In this document: positions 37,986-46,001 of the stretch, one piece after another
How the letters are laid out: each line of letters opens with the position of its first letter
Position numbering within the stretch: the first letter of the stretch is position 1
DNA from: Marinilabilia salmonicolor
Lineage (GTDB): Bacteria > Bacteroidota > Bacteroidia > Bacteroidales > Marinilabiliaceae
Length of the DNA: 64,000 nt
Assembly: GCF_003003035.1 (NCBI RefSeq)
Contig: NZ_PVTS01000013.1
Span: forward strand, 1-64,000
Direction of reading: 5' to 3'
Position numbers and translations under genes: made by a program
The notes under the pieces: model-generated
What the model saw: the letters and a program-made list of their open reading frames with translations, nothing else
The model's database searches: none
What the model was told of the DNA's origin: nothing

Positions 37986-38191
37986 TCAGCTTCTTCGGTA
38001 TAGTGCAGCTTCCGGTTTGCTACTGGCTACTTTTATCTAACTTGACTTGTAAGTTGCCTTATATCGAAATATGATTACATTCAGTTAGATTTTTGCTTTA
38101 AAGGCACAACTTTCTTTAGAATGTTGAAAGATGGCTTTTGTGTCAATATTTTTTCTTCTGCCTCTTAAACTTCTGCCTGTCGGGTCACTAA

Positions 38192-38261
38192 CTACTGACT
38201 ACTAACTACTAACTACTGACTACTGACTACTGACTACTGACTACTGACTACTGACTACTGA
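38192..38261. repeat. Period-7 tandem repeat, 10 near-identical heptamers
   Basis: Ten units of CTACTGA (units 2 and 3 read CTACTAA). The tract ends ten bases before the stop codon of the minus-strand crp-like gene, in the 286-base convergent gap behind murF-alr. It is a regular microsatellite whose unit is not a multiple of three. The rest of 37986-38191 is without a gene or hairpin that I can support. Confidence 0.92.
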
Positions 38262-38271
38262 CAAATTTGCC

Positions 38272-38976
38272 TCACCCTAGCCTCGAGATCCGTTCCAGTT
38301 TTTGCTCATCGAGAATTTTTATGATGCGCCCGTCAACAGTGAGTACTTTCTCTTTGACAAATGCGGTAAGTGTGCGTATGGCATTGGATGCTGTCATATT
38401 GGAAAAGTTGGCCAGATCCTCCCTGGAAAGGTAAATGCCGAGCGTGATACCATCTTCTTCGTAACCATAGATATCTCGCAATACCAAAATGCTCTCGGCC
38501 AGTCTTCCCCGGATGTGCTTTTGGGTAAGAGATACGGTTCGGAAGCGTGCAAAGCCCAATTCGGTGGCGAATGATTTGATGATGTTCATGCAGAGTGCAT
38601 TGTTGGATCTCATCAGTTCCATAATCACATCTTTGGCCACATGGAAAATCACACAGGGTTCAAAAACCACCGCTGAAGCAATGTGGGCTTCATCTGCAAA
38701 AAGGGCACGATAACCGATAAACCCGGGGCCGCTGGCCATGCGCACAATTTGCTCACGACCGGTCATCCCTTCTTTATATATTTTCACCTTTCCGGAACCA
38801 ATGCATGACAGTCCTGTTGGTTTTTCCCCTTCCTGATAGATGATCTGATTTTTTCTGTATCGGATGGTGGTGTGATTAGCCATCAGATACTCTTTCTCCT
38901 CAGGGGTTAATACATCATATAGTTGAGGAATGTCTTTAATGGTTGGTTCCTGTAATGTGCCCTTTTTGTTACCCAT
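38272..38976 (-). CDS. Crp/Fnr-family transcriptional regulator
   Basis: Cytoplasmic DNA-binding regulator of 234 residues. The N-terminal effector barrel (about 25-140, IIYQEGEKPTGLSCIGSGKVKIYKEG) is followed by a dimer helix and a C-terminal winged helix with YLSREDLANFSNMTASNAIRTL (about 180-201). It lacks the N-terminal cysteine cluster of FNR, so it is unlikely to bind an Fe-S centre. The cAMP phosphate-binding loop is only partly kept (GFIGYRALFADE), so the ligand is unknown. The gene converges on murF-alr, and the heptamer tract follows its stop directly. Target genes cannot be told from this window. Confidence 0.92.
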   Translation of the reverse strand: MGNKKGTLQEPTIKDIPQLYDVLTPEEKEYLMANHTTIRYRKNQIIYQEGEKPTGLSCIGSGKVKIYKEGMTGREQIVRMASGPGFIGYRALFADEAHIASAVVFEPCVIFHVAKDVIMELMRSNNALCMNIIKSFATELGFARFRTVSLTQKHIRGRLAESILVLRDIYGYEEDGITLGIYLSREDLANFSNMTASNAIRTLTAFVKEKVLTVDGRIIKILDEQKLERISRLG

Positions 38977-39046
38977 TTCTTATTTCTCTGCTTAACTTTT
39001 TTGTTGTCACGATTCATCCGGATACGGTGTTTGTTGGGAAGTCCGG

Positions 39047-39100
39047 AAAACCAAATCCGCATAAATGAATCGCTTTACGCTTAAATTGCGATTTGGTTTT
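39047..39100. terminator. Inverted repeat between the M20 gene and crp, possible terminator
   Basis: Perfect 11-base arms AAAACCAAATC (39047-39057) and GATTTGGTTTT (39090-39100) enclose 32 bases. It lies downstream of the M20 gene and upstream of crp. The T run is better on the plus strand than on the minus strand on which both genes are read, so termination is uncertain; it may be a cruciform or a leader structure. Confidence 0.4.
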
Positions 39101-39180
39101 TTCTGAATAATGATGTGAAATCATGTTGTATAACATGCAAAATTAAGAAAAAAAGTGCATTAAGTGCATTTACCGTTGGG

Positions 39181-40368
39181 TTATTGGTTTAGGAATCGAA
39201 CGGCCAGCCAGGAGAGCATCTCTGTTGCTGTTTTCAGACTCTCTTCATTAATGTTGAGTCGGGGTGTATGGAGTGCTCCTGTTTTTCCATTTTTTTGTCC
39301 CACTCCAAAACGATAAAAAACAGAAGGGAATCGATGGGTATAGTAGCCAAAATCTTCAGCAGTCATACGAATGTCCATCTCTTCAACATTTTTGGGATCC
39401 AGAAATTCCCTTGCAAAAGTTAGTGCATCTTTTGTGGATTGTTCGTGATTATGTACCACAGGGTAGCCGTGCTTTATATCAACTTCGCATTCTGCTCCCA
39501 TGGCTTTTGCTGTCCCTTCGGCGATCTCTTTTATTTTATTTTGGATGATGATTCGCCATTCTTCATTCATGGTTCGTAAGGTTCCGGCAATTTCCACCTT
39601 TTCCGGAATAATGTTGGTGGCACCCAACCCTTCAATTTTGCCGAACGAGAGTACCGTAGGGATGCTGGCAGGAACGATGCGTGATACTATCTGCTGTAAT
39701 GCTACAATGATGCTGGAAGCAATCAGGATGGTGTCGTTGAGTGTGTGTGGCAAAGCTGCATGCCCGCCTTTTCCTTTTACGGTCAGATATACCTCGTCTC
39801 CTGATGCCATGTACATCCCCGGTTTGAAACCTACATGACCTGCAGGCATATCGGGTAATACATGCTGCCCGATAACCAGGTCGGGCTTCGGGTCATCCAG
39901 CGCTCCTTCTTTTAGCATCAGTCCGGCGCCCCCGGGGAACATCTCTTCTCCGGGTTGAAATATCAGTAATACAGTGCCTTTCCAGTGTTCTTTTAAAGTG
40001 GAGAGAATTTCTGCAGCACCCAGTAATGCCGAAGTGTGGGCATCGTGCCCGCAGGCGTGCATGACACCTTTGTTTACTGAAGCAAAGGGCAGTGATGTCT
40101 CTTCCTGAATGGGGAGCGCATCCATATCGGCACGCAACGCAACTGTTTTGCCTTTTCCGGTTCCCTCGATGGTGGCCACAATCCCTGTCCCTGCATATCC
40201 CTGCTTAAATGGAATACCTAGTTTTTTTAATTCATCTGCCACATAGTCCGAGGTTTTATGTTCCTGAAACGACAGTTCCGGATGTTGATGAATATGTCGT
40301 CTGTGACCGATGATTTTTTCAAACTTTTCATCGGTTAGAGATTGTATCAATTGTTTTAATTTATCCAT
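39181..40368 (-). CDS. M20-family (M20D) amidohydrolase / metallopeptidase
   Basis: Zinc- or manganese-dependent amidohydrolase of 395 residues, likely to cleave N-acyl amino acids or short peptides in the cytoplasm. The M20D features are clear: HRHIHQHPELSFQEHKT at the start, VALRADMDALPIQEE, and the metal-binding MHACGHDAHTSALLGAA (about 103-119) with GEEMFPGGAG as the catalytic Glu pair. A dimerisation lid lies at about 185-295 (VKGKGGHAALPHTLNDTI). No signal peptide. Hippurate- or indole-acetyl-amino-acid hydrolases share this layout, so the substrate stays open. A promoter-like TAGATTTG (minus, 40457-40464) lies upstream, at the base of the hairpin at 40458. Confidence 0.93.
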   Translation of the reverse strand: MDKLKQLIQSLTDEKFEKIIGHRRHIHQHPELSFQEHKTSDYVADELKKLGIPFKQGYAGTGIVATIEGTGKGKTVALRADMDALPIQEETSLPFASVNKGVMHACGHDAHTSALLGAAEILSTLKEHWKGTVLLIFQPGEEMFPGGAGLMLKEGALDDPKPDLVIGQHVLPDMPAGHVGFKPGMYMASGDEVYLTVKGKGGHAALPHTLNDTILIASSIIVALQQIVSRIVPASIPTVLSFGKIEGLGATNIIPEKVEIAGTLRTMNEEWRIIIQNKIKEIAEGTAKAMGAECEVDIKHGYPVVHNHEQSTKDALTFAREFLDPKNVEEMDIRMTAEDFGYYTHRFPSVFYRFGVGQKNGKTGALHTPRLNINEESLKTATEMLSWLAVRFLNQ

Positions 40369-40457
40369 AGTGCATTATTTGTAAGGTAATCCGGATAAGG
40401 AAAAAGAAATATTAATTAGTGTTTGTCTATAAAGTCCAACTTCTGCGTTGTTGCCAC

Positions 40458-40547
40458 AAATCTAAATCCTCATCCCGATTGTGCTTTTTGTTGGTTTTTT
40501 GTTCAAAAAACCTTACAAAAGCTACTTCGGGACTGCAGTTTAGATTT
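40458..40547. repeat. Ninety-base nested hairpin between divergent promoters
   Basis: Four pairs of arms nest symmetrically. The outer pair is AAATCTAAA (40458-40466) with TTTAGATTT (40539-40547), then TCCCGA (40473-40478) with TCGGGA (40527-40532). Inside lie GCTTTTTG (40483-40490) with CAAAAGC (40516-40522) and GGTTTTTTG (40493-40501) with CAAAAAACC (40504-40512). Internal loops are short. It could be a folded RNA, a cruciform or a small mobile palindrome (MITE-like). The left base overlaps the promoter-like element of the M20 gene. The rest of the 440-base gap 40369-40808 shows nothing besides the promoter at 40713. Confidence 0.6.
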
Positions 40548-40712
40548 TTTTACACACATTGAATTTGAACTTTCCGGTTCAAACACGTGATAAACGCTTA
40601 GTTTATGGACAGAAACTAATTACAAAGGTAGTGGTTTCAGCGGATATGGGAAAAATATGGAAATTTCCAAATTTAGAAGCTTGTTTTACGGGTTTGGCAT
40701 GGTTTTGGAAAA

Positions 40713-40742
40713 TTTTCGGAATTAAAATTATTATTAGCTTTG
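40713..40742 (+). promoter_or_regulatory. Bacteroidota-type promoter of the DUF1573 gene
   Basis: An exact TAnnTTTG element, TAGCTTTG (40735-40742), has TTTC (40713-40716) 18 bases upstream as a weak -33 box. Transcription would start near 40749, about 60 bases before the ATG at 40809. Confidence 0.55.
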
Positions 40743-40808
40743 TGAGAATGTATTGAAAGAAATTGTGTTTAAGCAGATTTTTTTCTAGTTGATAAACAAA
40801 AACATATA

Positions 40809-41891
40809 ATGATGCATAAGTTATTATTGTCTTTAGCTGTTCTGTTACTTGGATTTGGGCTGCAGGCACAGCAGTCAAAGCCCTCCATCTCTTTTGAGGA
40901 AGAAATTTACGATTTTGGAGAGGTTAAAGAAGATGGAGGAACCGTAACTCATACTTTCACATTTTCCAACGAGGGCGGGCAACCTCTGATTGTTCATAAT
41001 GTTCGGGCTTCCTGTGGATGTACAAGTCCGGATTGGACTCGTCAGCCTATTCAGCCCGGGAAAAAGGGATTTATCAAGGTGACATTTGATCCCCGTAACC
41101 GGCCCGGCAACTTTAATAAGTCCGCAATTGTTTCAACCAATGGTACAGAGCCTACCAAGGTGCTCCGTATTACCGGAAAGGTGCTGCCGAAGGAGAAAAC
41201 ACTTGAGGATATTTATCCCAGGGAGATGGGGCCAATCAGACTGAAGACCTCTCATCTTTCTTTGACACGCATTGCTCCGGAGGAGGTTAAAACTGAAGAG
41301 TTGGAATTCATCAATTCATCTGACAGTGAGGTTGCCATCGATTTTGAAGGTGTTCCTTCTCATTTGAATGTAAGTGTGGATCCGGAGGTTGTGGCTCCCG
41401 GAAAAAAAGGAGTTATCACTGCTGTTTATGACGCAGGTGTAAAAAGCGACTGGGGGTTTGTGGTCGATCAAATTTATTTGAAAATAAACGGTGAGAGCAA
41501 TCGTAGAAACAGGTTGAGTGTAAGTGCGACCATCGAAGAGGATTTTTCTGCCTGGACAGATGAACAGATTGCCAATGCTCCTGTTTTGGATGTTGACAAC
41601 CGGGTTTTTGATTTTGGTGAGCTGAAGCAGGGAGAAAAAGTTTCTCACAATTTTGTAATCACCAATTCAGGGAAATCTAATCTGGTTTTGAGAAAAGTGC
41701 GTGCTTCTTGCGGATGTACTGCTATTCAGCCCGATAAAATGGTGATTGCCCCCGGAGAAAGTACCAATGTGGTGGCAGAATTTAACTCAAGAGGAATGAG
41801 TGGAAGACAAAATAAATCGGTAACCATCTATTCCAATGACCCAAAGAAAAGTACCATGTTGCTTCGGTTGACCGGAACAGTGGTGAAATAA
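40809..41891 (+). CDS. Exported protein with two DUF1573 domains
   Basis: The 360-residue exported protein has a signal peptide (1-21, LQAQQ) and two similar Ig-like DUF1573 domains. Domain 1 (about 27-130) has YDFGEVKEDGGTVTHTFTFSN and VRASCGCTSPDW; domain 2 (about 258-360) has FDFGELKQGEKVSHNF and VRASCGCTAIQPDK. Each carries the family Cys-Gly-Cys. Between them lies an Ig-like part without the cysteines (about 135-250). Role unknown; such domains resemble ASPM/SPD-2/Hydin folds and may hold periplasmic or surface complexes. The start ATG 40809 is followed by a second ATG. No gene next to it suggests a function; meaB follows 191 bases later. Confidence 0.88.
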   Translation: MMHKLLLSLAVLLLGFGLQAQQSKPSISFEEEIYDFGEVKEDGGTVTHTFTFSNEGGQPLIVHNVRASCGCTSPDWTRQPIQPGKKGFIKVTFDPRNRPGNFNKSAIVSTNGTEPTKVLRITGKVLPKEKTLEDIYPREMGPIRLKTSHLSLTRIAPEEVKTEELEFINSSDSEVAIDFEGVPSHLNVSVDPEVVAPGKKGVITAVYDAGVKSDWGFVVDQIYLKINGESNRRNRLSVSATIEEDFSAWTDEQIANAPVLDVDNRVFDFGELKQGEKVSHNFVITNSGKSNLVLRKVRASCGCTAIQPDKMVIAPGESTNVVAEFNSRGMSGRQNKSVTIYSNDPKKSTMLLRLTGTVVK

Positions 41892-42082
41892 AAGGAGGAT
41901 AAGTTTTCAGCGTGAAAGAGGGCCGAGGAAACCAATTCAGAAACGATTTTCTGTATCTGGTTAATATTTTTCTCTGTTCCATGCCGAAAACTTTATCAGA
42001 TATTCCGGGCCTTTTCCGGAGAGTAACATAATTTCCATCCCTTCTTACCTGCCGTTTGCATAGCAACTACCGGGTAAGAGCG

Positions 42083-43219
42083 ATGAGCAAAAAACAATGG
42101 AGAATGGATGTCTGGGACGGACACAAACATGTGGAAAATGATCCAGCCTATAAGGGGTTGAACGTAAATAAAGGAGTGGAGAGCCTTCCATCGGTTAATC
42201 CTGATGCCGCGAAACGGTTTTTGGGACGAAAGCGGTCTAAATTGACTGTTGATCAGTATGTGGAAGGGATTCTGGAAGGGAATGTAACCATATTGAGCCG
42301 GGCTGTAACTATGATTGAGAGCAGTAAACCGGAACACCAGGAGGTAGCTCAGCAAATTATAGAGAAGTGTGTGCCCTATGCCGGTAAATCTGTAAGACTT
42401 GGTATTACCGGAGTGCCGGGTGCTGGTAAGAGTACTTTTATCGAAGCTTTAGGGATGCATATTCTGAAGCGGGGCGGAAAGCTGGCCGTGCTGGCCATTG
42501 ATCCCAGTAGTGAGCGTTCCCGTGGAAGTATTTTGGGAGACAAAACCCGGATGGAAAAATTGTCGGCCGAAAAAAATGCTTACATTCGTCCCTCACCATC
42601 AGCCGGTTCGTTGGGTGGGGTAGCCCGAAAAACCAGAGAGACCATTATCCTTTGTGAAGCCGCCGGCTTTGATACGATTTTTATTGAGACGGTGGGAGTG
42701 GGACAGTCGGAAACGGCCGTGCACTCGATGGTAGATTTCTTTTTGCTTCTGATGCTCGCCGGTGCAGGTGATGAACTGCAGGGGATAAAAAGAGGAATAA
42801 TGGAAATGGCCGATGCCATTGCGATTAACAAGGCAGACGGACAAAATATCCAGAAGGCCAAAATGGCCCGGACGGAATACAGGAATGCCTTGCATTTGTT
42901 TCCTCCTACGCAATCAGGCTGGACTCCCAGAGTGGAAATCTGCTCATCTCTTTTTGATGAAGGAGTGGAAGATGTTTGGGAGATGATCCTGGAATATGTA
43001 AAGATGACCCGGGAAAACGGTTATTTCAGCAATAATCGTCGGGAACAATCAAAATACTGGATGTTTGAAAGTATCAACGAACAGTTGAAAAATAATTTTT
43101 ATCATCATCCGGAAATAAAAGGTGAGTTGAAACAATATGAAAAAAAGGTGCTGAATGCAGAAACCAGTTCATTTATTGCAGCTCGTGACTTATTGAATAA
43201 ATACTTTGATAAACTATAA
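42083..43219 (+). CDS. meaB: MeaB/ArgK-type GTPase, methylmalonyl-CoA mutase chaperone
   Basis: GTPase of 378 residues that loads and protects cobalamin in methylmalonyl-CoA mutase. Walker A is GITGVPGAGKSTFIEAL (108-124); Walker B and guanine recognition are in ETVGVGQSE and INKAD. LAIDPSSERSRGSILGDKTRM is the signature of the MeaB/ArgK group, and the C-terminal helices close the dimer. The mutase genes are not adjacent here, which is less usual, so partner identity rests on the family. I chose ATG 42083 over a TTG at 42056. A TlpA-like lipoprotein follows ten bases downstream. No cobalamin riboswitch is visible in front. Confidence 0.94.
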   Translation: MSKKQWRMDVWDGHKHVENDPAYKGLNVNKGVESLPSVNPDAAKRFLGRKRSKLTVDQYVEGILEGNVTILSRAVTMIESSKPEHQEVAQQIIEKCVPYAGKSVRLGITGVPGAGKSTFIEALGMHILKRGGKLAVLAIDPSSERSRGSILGDKTRMEKLSAEKNAYIRPSPSAGSLGGVARKTRETIILCEAAGFDTIFIETVGVGQSETAVHSMVDFFLLLMLAGAGDELQGIKRGIMEMADAIAINKADGQNIQKAKMARTEYRNALHLFPPTQSGWTPRVEICSSLFDEGVEDVWEMILEYVKMTRENGYFSNNRREQSKYWMFESINEQLKNNFYHHPEIKGELKQYEKKVLNAETSSFIAARDLLNKYFDKL

Positions 43220-43229
43220 TGATTATTTT

Positions 43230-44330
43230 ATGAGAAAGATTGGTTTTTTATTATTGACTGGCCTTGTGGTTTTGGCTTCTTGTGGCAAAACTGACCAATA
43301 TAAGGTAAGTGGAACTGTAGAGGGTGTGACAGAAGGACAAGCCGTGTTGCAGAAGATTGAAGCACAGGGCCCTGTTGCCGTTGATACTGCTGAGATTGTT
43401 GACGGTGCTTTTACTTTTACAGGTTCTGTTGAGCATCCTGAGCTTCACCTGATTTATGTGGACGATAATCAGGTACCTGTGGCATTCTTCCTGGAAAATG
43501 CTAACATCACCATCAATGCTGATGTTGAGAATATGCAGGATGCTGAAGTTGCAGGATCTGAAATTAACGCCAAATTTAAAGAGTTTAATGATGGTGTTCC
43601 TTCCAATGATCGTGCTCAAAGCCTTCAGCAGGAATTTATGGCTGCCCGTCAAAGCGGTGATCAGGAGAAAATGCAGGAACTGGCTGCCGAGTATCAGGGA
43701 ATTATGCAGGAGCAACAGCAATATTACCGCGATTTTGTGATGGCAAATACCGATAATGTGGTTGGTGCATTTCTGGCAATGAATATGGCCGGATCTATGG
43801 AGCTTCCCGAACTTGAGGAGTTGGTGGCTTCTTTGCAGGAAAGCAATGCCGGACACCCGTATGTGCTTGAACTGGAAAAAATGCTGGAACCGATGAAAAA
43901 GCAACAGGCTGCTGAAACCGCTATTCAGGTGGGAAATGCTGCTCCTGACTTTACATTGACAGATCTGGAAGGTAACGAAGTGAGCCTTGCAGATTTCCAG
44001 GGAAAATATGTATTTCTGGATTTCTGGGCATCATGGTGCAGTCCCTGCCGCAACGAAAGCCCCAACATGGTTAAGGCTTATGAAGAGTTTGGTGGTGAAA
44101 ACTTTGAAATCGTAGGTGTTTCACTTGATAAAACTGCTGAGCCCTGGCGAAAGGCTGTGGAAGAAGACAATATGACCTGGACACTGCTGCACGATCCTCA
44201 GGGAGATGTGGCAAATACTTATGGCGTTCAGTCTATTCCATTTACCTTGCTGCTCGATAAAGAAGGAAATATTATTGAGAAAAACCTCAGAGGCGAACAG
44301 CTTCAGAATAAATTGAAAGAACTTTTATAA
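43230..44330 (+). CDS. TlpA-family thioredoxin-like lipoprotein with DUF4369
   Basis: Periplasm-facing thiol-disulfide oxidoreductase of 366 residues, tethered by the lipoprotein signal (Cys18 in VVLASC). An N-terminal DUF4369 domain (about 24-115, YKVSGTVEGVTEGQAVLQK) leads into a helical linker, then a thioredoxin fold (about 230-366) with FWASWCSPCRNESPNM, active-site Cys270 and Cys273. ATG 43230 is preferred over a TTG-type start at 43206 that would place nine polar residues before the signal. Such proteins are common in Bacteroidota and reduce or isomerise exported proteins; the exact client is unknown. It sits ten bases behind meaB, perhaps as one transcript, and ends at the hairpin at 44356. 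Confidence 0.92.
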   Translation: MRKIGFLLLTGLVVLASCGKTDQYKVSGTVEGVTEGQAVLQKIEAQGPVAVDTAEIVDGAFTFTGSVEHPELHLIYVDDNQVPVAFFLENANITINADVENMQDAEVAGSEINAKFKEFNDGVPSNDRAQSLQQEFMAARQSGDQEKMQELAAEYQGIMQEQQQYYRDFVMANTDNVVGAFLAMNMAGSMELPELEELVASLQESNAGHPYVLELEKMLEPMKKQQAAETAIQVGNAAPDFTLTDLEGNEVSLADFQGKYVFLDFWASWCSPCRNESPNMVKAYEEFGGENFEIVGVSLDKTAEPWRKAVEEDNMTWTLLHDPQGDVANTYGVQSIPFTLLLDKEGNIIEKNLRGEQLQNKLKELL

Positions 44331-44355
44331 GTCCGAGTCAAGACTTCTAAAAAAG

Positions 44356-44392
44356 AGCCGGTTTTCATCGCGAAGACCGGCTTACTTTTTTA
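44356..44392 (+). terminator. Terminator behind the TlpA-like gene
   Basis: AGCCGGT (44356-44362) pairs with ACCGGCT (44376-44382), extended inward by TTT/AAG with one G-U, and a T-rich stretch follows (44384-44391). It lies 26 bases behind the stop codon. Confidence 0.72.
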
Positions 44393-44505
44393 TAATATTG
44401 GCCTGTTTTCAACAAAGATTCAAATCGATTGTTTACTCTAAAATATCTCCGATATTTGGATTTGAATCAATCACATTATTATATCAAATAAAGTAATATA
44501 AAATT

Positions 44506-45897
44506 ATGAGTTACGATCTCGTTGTTATAGGAAGTGGCCCGGGTGGCTATGTGGCTGCTATCAGGGCTTCCCAGCTTGGTATGAAAGTAGGCGTTGTGGA
44601 AAAGGCCGAACTGGGCGGTGTTTGCCTGAACTGGGGCTGTATTCCCACCAAGTCGCTGTTGAAGAGTGCTCAGGTTTTTGAATATCTGAACCATGCTAAG
44701 GACTATGGTATCAAAATTGATGGCAAGGCTTCCGCCGATTTTTCAGCCATGGTGAAACGAAGCCGTGAAGTGGCCGGTGGAATGAGTAATGGTATTCAGT
44801 TTCTGTTTAAGAAGAATAAGATTGAAGTAATTCAGGGGACCGGAAAACTTACCAAAGACAAAAAAGTTGAGGTTACCAACAGCGATGGTAAAAAAGATAC
44901 CATTGAGGCAAAACATGTTTTGTTGGCCACAGGTGCCCGCAGTCGTCAGCTGCCTAATCTTCCACAGGACGGAGAAAAAATCATTGGTTATCGTAAAGCT
45001 TTGACACTGGAGAAACAACCGGAATCAATGGTAGTTGTAGGCTCAGGAGCTATCGGTAGTGAATTTGCTTATTTCTATAACTCTATTGGAACTAACGTTA
45101 CCCTTGTGGAATATCTCGACAATGTGGTGCCTTTGGAGGACGAAGAGGTCTCTAAGCAGTTGGGACGTTCATTTAAGAAAGCCGGCATTAAAGTGATGAC
45201 CAGCAGTGAAGTTACCAATGTGGACACTTCCGGTAAAAAGGTGAAAGTAACGGTGAAAACCAAAAAGGGCGAAGAGAGCATTGAGGCAGATATTGTGCTT
45301 TCTGCAGTTGGAATTGCGCCTAACATTGAAGATATCGGATTAGAGGAAGCCGGTGTGGAGGTTGAAAAAGGACGTGTTAAAGTTGACGAATTTTACCGGA
45401 CTTCTGCCGAAGGTGTTTACGCCATCGGCGACATAGTCCCCGGACAAGCACTGGCACATACCGCATCAGCCGAAGGAATTATCTGTGTGGAGAAAATTGC
45501 CGGTAAAGATGTGGAGCCTCTCAATTATGGTAATATTCCTGCTTGTACTTATACAACTCCTGAAGTTGCTTCTGTGGGAATGACAGAAAAAGCTGCCAAA
45601 GAGGCCGGATATGAGCTTAAAGTTGGTAAGTTTCCGTTCTCAGCAAGTGGTAAGGCCAGTGCTGCAGGACACAAAGAGGGGTTTGTGAAACTCATCTTCG
45701 ATGCCAAATACGGTGAATTGCTCGGCGCACACATGATTGGTGCAAATGTTACCGAGATGATTGCTGAGTTGGTGACTGCCCGTAAGTTAGAGACTACTGG
45801 TCACGAAATTATCAAAACAGTTCATCCGCACCCAACCATGTCGGAAGCTGTGATGGAGGCCGCTGCTGCTGCCTACGATGAGGTTATTCACATTTAG
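44506..45897 (+). CDS. lpdA: Dihydrolipoyl dehydrogenase (E3)
   Basis: Flavoprotein of 463 residues that reoxidises dihydrolipoamide in 2-oxoacid dehydrogenase or glycine-cleavage complexes and makes NADH. FAD-binding GSGPGGY (9-15), redox-active Cys40 and Cys45 in GGVCLNWGCIPTKS, the NAD-binding GSGAIGSEFAY (about 179-189), GDIVPG, and the C-terminal HPHPTMSE that holds the catalytic His. No E1, E2 or glycine-cleavage genes flank it, so the complex it serves is open. It stands alone between a terminator at 44356 and one at 45926. Confidence 0.96.
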   Translation: MSYDLVVIGSGPGGYVAAIRASQLGMKVGVVEKAELGGVCLNWGCIPTKSLLKSAQVFEYLNHAKDYGIKIDGKASADFSAMVKRSREVAGGMSNGIQFLFKKNKIEVIQGTGKLTKDKKVEVTNSDGKKDTIEAKHVLLATGARSRQLPNLPQDGEKIIGYRKALTLEKQPESMVVVGSGAIGSEFAYFYNSIGTNVTLVEYLDNVVPLEDEEVSKQLGRSFKKAGIKVMTSSEVTNVDTSGKKVKVTVKTKKGEESIEADIVLSAVGIAPNIEDIGLEEAGVEVEKGRVKVDEFYRTSAEGVYAIGDIVPGQALAHTASAEGIICVEKIAGKDVEPLNYGNIPACTYTTPEVASVGMTEKAAKEAGYELKVGKFPFSASGKASAAGHKEGFVKLIFDAKYGELLGAHMIGANVTEMIAELVTARKLETTGHEIIKTVHPHPTMSEAVMEAAAAAYDEVIHI

Positions 45898-45925
45898 CAT
45901 GAAATAGAGCTATCATTATAAAATG

Positions 45926-45962
45926 AAGGGGCTGCCCAATTCTTTTTGGACAGCCCCTTTAA
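45926..45962. terminator. Bidirectional terminator between lpdA and aroA
   Basis: AAGGGGCTGCCC (45926-45937) pairs with GGACAGCCCCTT (45948-45959) with one mismatch or G-U, with T residues behind it. It lies between convergent lpdA (ends 45897) and aroA (ends 46002). Confidence 0.85.
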
Positions 45963-46001
45963 TTTATTTTGATGGTTGATGACTTCCGGATTTACTCGTA
46001 T

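Noticed and set aside
38192-38261. CRISPR array
   Set aside because: The units are seven bases and contiguous; there are no spacers and no cas genes.
40559-40756. Open frame of 65 codons on the plus strand in the 40369-40808 gap
   Set aside because: It starts from a weak codon, overlaps the predicted promoter at 40735, and its protein shows no regular composition or motif.
41892-42082. Cobalamin riboswitch upstream of meaB
   Set aside because: I could not find the B12-box or a multi-stem leader in this gap.
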